NCBI GenBank assembly: GCA_021234155.1
Contig: JAJEKV010000418.1
Span: 150,818-214,817, forward strand
DNA length: 64,000 bases
DNA from: Isoetes taiwanensis
Taxonomy: Eukaryota; Streptophyta; Lycopodiopsida; Isoetales; Isoetaceae
Direction of reading: 5' to 3'
Under the pieces are notes generated by a model, which was not told the DNA's origin, ran no database searches, and worked only from the letters and a program-made list of their open reading frames with translations. Every line of letters starts with the position of its first letter. Position 1 is the stretch's first letter. The position numbers and the translations under genes were made by a program. Of this stretch, positions 56,616 to 64,000 are shown piece after piece.

Positions 56616-56631
56616 AAGAGAGAGAGAGTCA

Positions 56632-56663
<32 letters not shown>

Positions 56664-56685
56664 AATGAAATGAAATGAAATGTAT
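56616..56685. repeat. (AG)n microsatellite between LINE C and LINE D
   Basis: AG repeats with GTCAAGAGAGA interruptions are followed by three GAAAT units and TGTATATATAACATCTATGA then GACCAT. The ending matches that of LINE C, so this is the 3' tail of LINE D. The 5' end of LINE C lies directly to its left. Confidence 0.9.
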
Positions 56686-57439
56686 ATATAACATCTATGA
56701 GACCATGTGTCTAGAAGACATACAACTTTCCCCCCTACATTTTTTTGTACATCAATCATTCGTTTCCAATGTACCCTCCGTTAGAGAGTATCAATGAGCT
56801 CACTCTCCTCCATTTCATATATATCTAATAAACATTTATAATTTTAATGGAAGTCTCTCTTACCTTCATCACCTCTAATAAGTAATCACTAGATGTAGCA
56901 TTTGGTAGTTGGAAGAAACACGCCAATGTAACTTCCTTGATATACCAAAGCGAAATCTCGGGTGCTGATAATGATGGACATCAGCGAGGTTAGGTGCTCC
57001 TCATCCTCTATATCATCCATACCCATGAGACTTTACATATCGTCTATCTCGGTATCCTCCCCACCGCCTACCTCCCTCCTAGATGATGTGACTAAGTCTC
57101 AATCTGCGAGTAGATGCCTCCCATAATATGAACCTTTCCCTATGAGATGAGGTCCTTCTCCCAATGACAGTTGATTTTTCCCTATAATATTGCATCTTTA
57201 TTCCTGGATTTTGCCACATTTTGTTTTGAGCATGCCTCCGAACCCACCAAAACAAGTCTCTTTGGTCCGTTGGCATATCATCCAAACATCCCCATTTTTT
57301 AGCCATTTCCAATTTTTACGCATACCACCCTTTCATTGTACTATATCATAGCTAGCTTAGCGGTCCCGGTTGCCTCCATCTATATATCCTCAAGAGGTAT
57401 TTCAATGTTCGATATAGTGCTTCCACCTCTAAACACTAG

Positions 57440-58960
57440 AGACACCCATTAACATCATCGGGTATGGGGTTTGCATTTTACTCCCCAACTGCCTGTCGGT
57501 AAAAACTTTTCCTGTACTTTTTCTACCCTTTCCACATTTCTTGGGATAATCCTGGACCCCTACACTTCGCAGCCATAAAGCACAACACTTCTCACCAAGG
57601 CATCATATAAATCCTCTTCATTTCCAATCCACTATTTCCGCTTTCTGCATTGTCCTACCCCTTAGCATATAGGGCCTTGAACTTTTGCATCATCGCTGTT
57701 CCTTTGCCTTATTCAGCTATAATTGTGGTCTACCACAAGTCCCAAAATATATGTATCAGATATTTCAATCTCTTGCCCTTTATAAAGAAAGTGGAAGTTA
57801 GGCTTTTTTCAGCCCAAATACTAATATCTTTGTTTTGGTCAAGTTCACTTTCATACTGTTTTATCACAAAGCGAGGCCGGAGGCATCTATATGTTTTGCA
57901 TATCCATTGTTGATCTTGGGCAAACATCACTATATCATGAAGATACAATAGAAGCAAGATTACATACCGCCGCTAGCGTGGTACCTCTTTCGCTATTGCT
58001 CGTAAACCATTCCTCTAGTTGGTCGATATACAATCCAAATAGAGTCGGAGATAAAGGGCAACCTGTTTCACTCCCGTATCACTAATTATTTCCTCTCGAC
58101 CTTCCGTTTCAAGGGAAAAGAGTTGTACAATCACCTTCCCTCATACAAAAGCATTTATTCTTTTCTCAATTCACATGGTACCCCAATATTTTGCATATGA
58201 TCCCATATGTTCGCCTTTTAACATATAAAATGCTTTGGTGAGATCTACAAAACGCAACATAAGGGCTTCTGGTTTTCTTTATAGAATCACATACTGCCCT
58301 CCACTTCAGAATTCAAATGGTCCAATGTTGACCCTATTAGGACGGAACCCCGCTTGAGCTTCACCGATTCCATTCTCTTCCGCCTTGAACTTATCTTTTG
58401 TTTCCAATATTGTCGCAAAACAACTTAGCAAATAGACTACTAACCATCACCATCCTGTAATTATTAGGGTCACGAGGGTCTCCCATTTTATGTATCGGGT
58501 ACCACTCGATTCACTTGCCAAGTTCCCGAAACCATTTATGGTGCATCATTCATCACTTGGTTATGACTTGTGAAGGATTTTTAGCTCCGCCCATTTTAAC
58601 ATTTACGCCACCGTCCCATAAGTGTCTTTAGTTTTTACCACTTGACATTTTTTAATCCCATTAAATCGTCCTTACTTGCAATATCAAGGTTGGCTCACCT
58701 TTATTTATCAATTCAAAGATTAGTGTATGTGATACAACTAGGACAATGGGTGAAGTTGATCACCTCCGACATGCATTCTTGCTTCTTCTTTTGTTTAGTC
58801 TTGTCCACAAAACTTCTTCGGATCCTTTAAAAGTTCAAAAGCAAGCTCTTCTGTTTGGAGTGGTAATAGGCCTTTTCCTCCTAACCAGTTTGCGATATTC
58901 CACCTAATAATATGTTTGAACTCCGACTGGCTTCTTTTAATTCTGCGTAGCAAGTGCCAC
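57440..58960 (-). pseudogene. LINE D reverse transcriptase region
   Basis: Pieces: TWQVNRVVP near 58.5 kb, GEAQAGFRPNR near 58.37 kb, LRFVDLTKAFYML near 58.25 kb, SDTGVKQ...YLDC near 58.05 kb. LLLYLHDIVMFAQDQQWICK follows near 57.9 kb, where the YADD catalytic motif reads YLHD. Then come VIKQYESELDQNKDI and FFIKGKRLKYL. The loss of the first catalytic Asp, together with indels, makes it inactive as read. Confidence 0.82.
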
Positions 58961-59980
58961 ATTCCTGGTCATACCACCCATTGCACATGGCCTGTAAGCT
59001 TTTCGTCGGGATACAAAGCATATTTTTGCAGCCTCTACTGAGGATTTTTGTCAGTGTGCATCTATCTCTTGCCTTTTCCGGACCACTCGGTGGCATAAGC
59101 CATGCTTTCTGGCGATCCATAAACATATCTTCCTTGTAACGCTGTATATATTGATATTCCCCTTTCCTGATTTGATTTCTACATATATGTATATGTTTGT
59201 GCCTTTCACTTCAGAATCTACATCACAATGGGGTAATGATAGGATGTAGCTCTTGTATCCTCTACAAGTAATCAGATCTCTCGACATATTGATACTAGTC
59301 AAGTGACATCCACAACACACTCCTCGCCCGATGGATATTGCATTTACGGATGAGGAATTTTTGAATACCATTAAGCTACTGCTCAATCAACTACACACAT
59401 ATTCAGTAAATGCTCCTGTGGCTGTACATCAAGACTGCAACCATCGTCTGTGCCAGGGATATTCCATTGCCTGCATTGTCTCCTCATCAATTCTCTCCAT
59501 CAAATGGGTTCCCAGTTAATTTCAATACATGCTTATACATTTGCTATTCTCCACATTAAAACTCACCCATGATAATATAATTTTTCCTTCCTTTTCCCCA
59601 AGTTCACGCTAGCATCCTGTTCAGGATGATGAAATGGGTCATCTTTATCCATATTCTACGCACTGATAAGTGGCGATTCCCTTGGAGGAAATAACATCCC
59701 GCAATAAAAACTGTTTCTCTTATAACTTCTATCCATGATTGTTTGGATGTATCCTAGATACTCCCAACCATAGACTTTAAAAGCTGTTCTTTATGTAGCA
59801 AGCTACTCTGAAACCCTTCCTTCTCCAACCTTTTCATTCACACGAATGCAATAATGTAAAGCCGGTATTTCGGTAATCCTTGTTCTTCATTTCATCGTCT
59901 AGAGCCATAAAAATTATATCGAGTTGAGAATATTTATCTAGCAAAAGCTACCTCTGTTGTTTTGCCATTAATATTCCACA
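58881..59980 (-). pseudogene. LINE D endonuclease and linker region
   Basis: The linker reads ILSRGCKNMLCIPTKSLQAM then CNGWYDQECGTCYAELKEAS, parallel to LINE C's CNGWFDMEC. Upstream a frame at 59051-59386 includes MSRDLITCRGYKSYILSLPH. A GEFN motif lies near 59.57 kb at the place of the usual GDFN. Endonuclease identity rests on position and these fragments. Confidence 0.6.
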
Positions 59981-59999
59981 ATGTAACTCTGATGGTCTC

Positions 60000-60985
60000 T
60001 ATTTCTATTCAATGAAGACCTTGCCATTTTCGATGTCTTTTGATTATTCCTTCAGCCTCCTTCATCCTTGCAATTTCACTTTGCCCGGCTCTCAATTGTG
60101 CGAGGAGTTGGAATCCTCATTATCGGATATCCTTTCCCTTGATTCATTCTTTTTCCCCGATTACATTGCTCTGTCCTCTTTAGAATCAAATTTAACAATG
60201 ACATGTCTTGGCCTCTCTGTTTTTCTTCCCTACTCCTAAGTATTGAGAATTTTTTATGAGATGTCCATTGTCTCTCATTAAACAAATGAAATACCTGCTA
60301 CTTCAGACCTCCTTCACGTTCGAGCCCCACAATCCTTAAGGTTGGAAACCCGCCTCTCCTTCTCTTGTTGTTCAACATCGCTCATCTTGTGTTTGGTTTG
60401 ATGCAATTTCTGAGCTTTCTTCTCCATCGTCCTCCTCTTCACTACTAGAATCATCTGCTTCTTCAACTTTGTTGTAACTGCAAATTTCTTCCTTAGGTGT
60501 AATATTTTCTGTCATGGCTCCTTCCTTCATAATTCTGAAGATGTCTTGAAGAACTTTGGCGAATTGGAGATTCAGCTGCGAATTCTTTCACGGCTTCTGA
60601 AAAGTCTACCAACACATCAAAATGCTATTCATGTTGAATAGCAACATTACCATCTGATTGCTATTGCCGAGATCTTAATTTAGCTTCTTCTTCTTCTTCT
60701 TTATGTTCCAAACAATTTCAAAATATTTCAAAGTGCGGTGATTGGCAAAAGAAGCGGGCAGCTGCTGTTTGAGCTGGTCTGGCTGCCATGTTTTGCCATA
60801 TCTAGAAAGGGCATCGTTGGCTTCTTCCCCACTTACATGATCCCACCTCTAGGGCTTTTCCCCACATAGAAGCGATTCGGCATGTCAGAGACCAGCAGGC
60901 TGCGATTATTGCCGAGACCCGACCTGAGATACGACCTCAGTGCCTTTTTGCTTTTAAATTTTCCTACTATTTCTCTGGGGTAGTT
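60000..60985 (-). pseudogene. LINE D ORF1-like N-terminal region
   Basis: Frames in order: YGKTWQPDQLKQQLPASFAN (about 60.77 kb), HRTLKYFEIVW, an acidic EEADDSSSEEEDDGEESSE (about 60.44 kb), and HKKFSILRSREEKQRGQDMS then LILKRTEQCNRGKRMN (60.1-60.28 kb). It would be an RNA-binding or accessory protein. Assignment is by position upstream of the endonuclease. Confidence 0.4.
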
Positions 60986-61079
60986 TTACCCACATGGCAA
61001 TCCACGATGTGCCCCGTGATCTTGAACCTGACCTTGGATTTTAAATTGTAGTTGCCTTAGCCCCTGGTGGCGACCTAAT

Positions 61080-61080
<1 letters not shown>

Positions 61081-61121
<41 letters not shown>
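61081..61121. repeat. (AG)n microsatellite at 5' side of LINE D
   Basis: Twenty uninterrupted AG units. The LINE D 5' end joins it at CCTAATTAGAG. Unlike the other two tracts it is not followed by GAAAT repeats. Confidence 0.95.
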
Positions 61122-61124
<3 letters not shown>

Positions 61125-61639
61125 TTGGAGGCACAGGGGCCGAAGGCGTGATGTCATATAGATGAGCAGAAAGGATCAAAGTGAAACCCGAGTTGAAGCA
61201 AAGAGTGGAGATGGTTATGGGCGGGACGGTTGTATGGAAGGAAGAGTGGAAAGCGAAGAAAGGCGGCAAAAGGTGAATCAAAGATCCGTCGGAAATCCCA
61301 AGCTCAAGATGATGTATACAGAATGAGGAGAAGTGCTAACCCCTCCGCGCATCCATCGAGAGATACACCATGCAGAAAAGAAAAGCAGTGAAGGAGCACT
61401 ACTAGAGTTGAAAATGAATATTTGCCAACCCCAAATGTCTTGGTCAGTGAGGTTGAGGATACAAACCACAAGCTATATAGAAAAATAAAGATATGCTTTT
61501 AAATACAAAAGACCATCTGAAATCGGAAAACGAAATGGATGCATTAATTTAATGGGTTGAGACATGGTGTGTCACATAGAGGATCAACATTAAGAATGCT
61601 ACAAAGCAATAAAACATAGGCGAGTATGACTTTTGCCGA
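61122..61639. other. No recognised gene
   Basis: Unique-looking sequence between the microsatellite and the palindrome. Short frames on both strands show nothing recognisable. Confidence 0.5.
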
Positions 61640-61801
61640 CATCTATTAGCATTGTATTTTATGGGGTCCAAATTATATAATTGGATATTCCTTTATTTGC
61701 GCCATGGGTAGTTAGCATGTAAACTACCCACTATCTAAATATGAAAATGCGGAATATCCGTTATATAAAATTTGGGCCATAAAATACAATGCTAATAGAT
61801 G
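61640..61801. repeat. 160-bp imperfect palindrome
   Basis: CATCTATTAGCATTGTATTT starts the left arm at 61640, and its complement ends the right arm at 61801. Pairing continues through ATTTTATGG..CCAAATT and GGATATTCC to a centre with GGGTAGTTAGCATGTAAACT then ACCC. The right arm continues into R4. The left arm matches the end of R1 in reverse complement. It looks like two family-R ends joined tail to tail. Confidence 0.8.
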
Positions 61802-62300
61802 TTTGGCTGGTGTGTACTGCCAGCTATCAAGGATTAAAACCCCATACTTTGGGTTTGGGGAAAAACCTAGTGATAAGCCTTGACAGGGCTTGGACAAACA
61901 TAAAAGCGGAAATAGCTCCCAAAACCCACCGAATGGAGAAGTGAAGGATGCCGCTTTCATAACTTTGTACTGCACATCACCAACACAAAAAAAGCGTAAC
62001 AAAACCATTCAGTGGAGGCTGATCCGCGTGCTGCAGCGACAGTAAAGTAAAAACCTCGTCAAATAGAGGGCTGATCACAGCGTGCGAGCGACAAGACAAT
62101 AAACAAAGAAGGGGGTGGGTTCAAAGAATAAGATCTGGAGAAGAGCGCCGATGAGGCGTTGATGCGGAGCAGCGCCTAAAATAGCGAACTCCCAACCGGA
62201 GAAGGCATGCGCGCATGCATGCATGCAGGAACATGCATACTGCCGCCCCATTCTAGAATGGCGATCAAAGGTATCTCGGATCGATGGGATTCTAGAATGG
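61740..62300 (-). repeat. Repeat family R, copy R4
   Basis: It aligns with R1 over about 560 bp: AAATACAATGCTAATAGATG, GGGGAAAAACCTAGTGATAA, TGGCTCCCAAAACCCAC-type, CACATCACCAACACAAA, AATAAACAAAGAAGGGGG, CGCCTAAAATAGCGAACTCC and GCATGCATGCATGCAGG. It ends in two CCATTCTAGAATGG palindromes and GGCTGTATAAAGGCTC, which on the plus strand contains a TATA-like box. Confidence 0.75.
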
Positions 62301-62479
62301 GGCTGTATAAAGGCTCAACAAACACATGGGAATACCGAAAGGACTTCCTTAACAAAACTAGGATCGAGGATGAAGGTCCCCGCGAGGGATGAAGGCTAAA
62401 GAAGAGCCAAGGCCGAGAAAGGACCTGCCACGGCATGAAAAAGCCAATGGCCAAACCAAGCGGGGAGAAGCCCTACGCA

Positions 62480-62690
62480 CGGATTCAATTCAAAGACAAA
62501 ATCTTTGAGAGAGAAGAGAAGCGCCGTGGAGGGCAGTGATGCGAGAACCGCGCCTAAAATAATGAACTCCCAGCAGGAGAAGGCATCTGTAGCATGCATG
62601 CATGCAAGACATGCTAGCCCCATTCTAGAATGGCGATTCGATGTCTCGGGATCGGTGAGGAATCTTACCCTCACTAGCGAATACATACAA
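62480..62690 (-). repeat. Partial family R, copy R5
   Basis: Repeats the end module of R4 about 375 bp downstream: GAACCGCGCCTAAAATAATG, AACTCCCAGCAGGAGAAGGC, GCATGCATGCATGCAAGAC and CCCCATTCTAGAATGGCGAT. The leader part is absent. Confidence 0.65.
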
Positions 62691-62699
62691 TGTAAAATT

Positions 62700-64000
62700 T
62701 CCCTCTAATAATAGAAAACCAAGTAAACATTTGATCAATTTGATCATGTGTGTATTTCAATAAGGAGGAAACCAATCTTGACTTATTTTCAAGACTTACA
62801 CCTAAATCATATGAAATGGTTTTTGGAAAAAAAAAAATAGTTTTGTCTTTTTTCTTTTTTTTTTTTAGAGAAGAGAGAAAAAGGAAAAGAATCCAAAAAA
62901 AAGGAGGCATCTTGAGACTCGCGATGTTGTCTCTAATAACAATGCTTGTTACTTAATTATATCTTGAAGTTTCTAAGATTATTAGTTATTTTTGACCTAA
63001 AGAGAGTCTTTGTTGGAAAGAAATGGTGTACCAACTCATATATTCTCCATCCTTACAAAGAACTCAAGCTCAAGTAAATGGTTATGGATGTGACGTCACG
63101 ATAGATGGGGTGATACTGAAATCCAGCAAAAATTCATCAACCCATTTCTTACTCTAAATTAAAATATTGAGTTTTATGGGAGTATTGTATAAAAACTTGA
63201 CAACATATTTTTTGTTTTAATCACACCACCAACCTTAGTGTGAATTTTTCATAAAATCCAAAAATATTGAATGGCGATATTAGCTACTAAAGGCAACTCT
63301 ACTTGGGAGAGAGCACCATCAACATATAAGGGGCGGAGGGATGAAGTCTTAGTACAACAAACAATATGAAATTAGGAGATTGGCTTAAGCAATCATAATG
63401 AGTACAGCTAAACAATTGTATTGAGCTAATCCCCACATAATGCAACAAAGACAAACAATACCATCAAGTTTACATGCAACGAAGATGCATTTAATTCGAG
63501 GATTAAGTAAGATCACTATTAAATTTTCACATCATACAACCTGTATTTGATTCATGATGTTTTCTCATAATGTTTACAAACAACTTGATTGTGGAAGTTT
63601 TCTTTATCACTCTCTTCTTCCTCTTTTCCTCCCTCCCTACAATACACGCTAGACATTCTTTAGTTTCTTTTCTTTTCTTTCTTTTTATTTGGTTTTCTTT
63701 TTAAAGAACAAGAAACTATATTGAAAAGATATATAATTACAAAGAGAAGATCGAGATAATGAAGTACCCCTAAACCTCATTCTTAACATCATCATGCAAC
63801 GCAAAGAAGTCAAATATTGATCATCGATATGACTTCCATATGCAATCGTGTTATTAACAAGATTAGGCATAGCGGGATATTTGTTGTACTACTTCACACA
63901 ATATGGGTTTATTGATCAAGCTGTGAAGTGTCCTTAAGTTAAGAGCAATCCCGATACTAGGCACGAAAACTAGTTATACCGAAACCACACATTTGTGGCT
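62700..64000. other. AT-rich DNA, no recognised gene
   Basis: Homopolymer runs of A and T near 62.83-62.87 kb and a T-rich stretch near 63.65-63.71 kb. Short frames on both strands show no family resemblance. Nothing else could be supported. Confidence 0.5.

Larger units (their letters stand above)
56686..61080 (-). mobile_element. LINE D (non-LTR retrotransposon), about 4.4 kb
   Basis: It has the same layout and orientation as LINE C, but is diverged: ORF1-like part 60.98-60.0 kb, endonuclease 59.98-58.96 kb, linker near 58.95-59.13 kb, reverse transcriptase about 58.55-57.7 kb, C-terminal part near 57.5 kb. Nucleotide similarity with LINE C is clear in the C-terminal part (TGGGGTTTGCATTTTA, CCCTTTCCAC). 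The length matches LINE C. Confidence 0.85.

Overview
The window looks like a repeat-rich piece of a land-plant nuclear genome. It carries Ty1/copia and Ty3/gypsy LTR retrotransposons, several non-LTR retrotransposons (LINEs), a cut-and-paste-type transposon gene with an intron, plant-like splice acceptors with CTAAC branch points, and many satellite-like arrays. No bacterial-style gene organisation and no complete, confidently recognised host gene was found. A non-seed plant such as a fern would fit my memory of the transposon protein family and one LINE type, but that is a weak inference.

Layout. 1-2.9 kb: a CCACAC/GTGGTG array, a small unknown ORF that has a diverged inverted copy 40 kb away (41.9-42.5 kb), and a tandem repeat built on the palindrome AAGGAATATTCCTT. 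3.1-6.87 kb: the 3' part of a minus-strand copia element with LTR, polypurine tract and a pol frame open except for one stop codon. 6.87-12.2 kb: 5.4 kb of strongly T-rich DNA. 12.2-28.8 kb: a minus-strand gypsy array, LTR-internal-LTR-internal-LTR, with 2.1-kb LTRs and a Gag carrying four zinc-knuckle-like motifs. 28.9-31.3 kb: two plus-strand LINE reverse-transcriptase segments in tandem, the first interleaved base by base with gypsy LTR sequence. 32.3-32.9, 48.6-49.9 and 61.7-62.7 kb: copies of an undescribed dispersed family, here called R. 34.2-35.7 kb: an almost pure purine tract. 35.8-45 kb: GTGGTG arrays, fold-back units and short coding-like pieces of unknown identity. 45.1-48.3 kb: a broken transposon gene whose intron holds a tandem CACCAC array. 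52.1-61.1 kb: two minus-strand LINEs, head to tail, separated and bounded by (AG)n tracts. 62.7-64 kb: AT-rich DNA with nothing recognised.

How it fits together. This is nested and tandem mobile-element DNA. The gypsy array sits in the T-rich block, and LINE sequence follows its truncated end. Many reading-frame breaks in the gypsy copies may not be biological: differences between the copies cluster at CAG/CTG trinucleotides, and one stretch reads as a blend of two unrelated repeats. Both point to sequencing or consensus error, so pseudogene calls in 12-31 kb are provisional. No copy seen here looks able to move as written.
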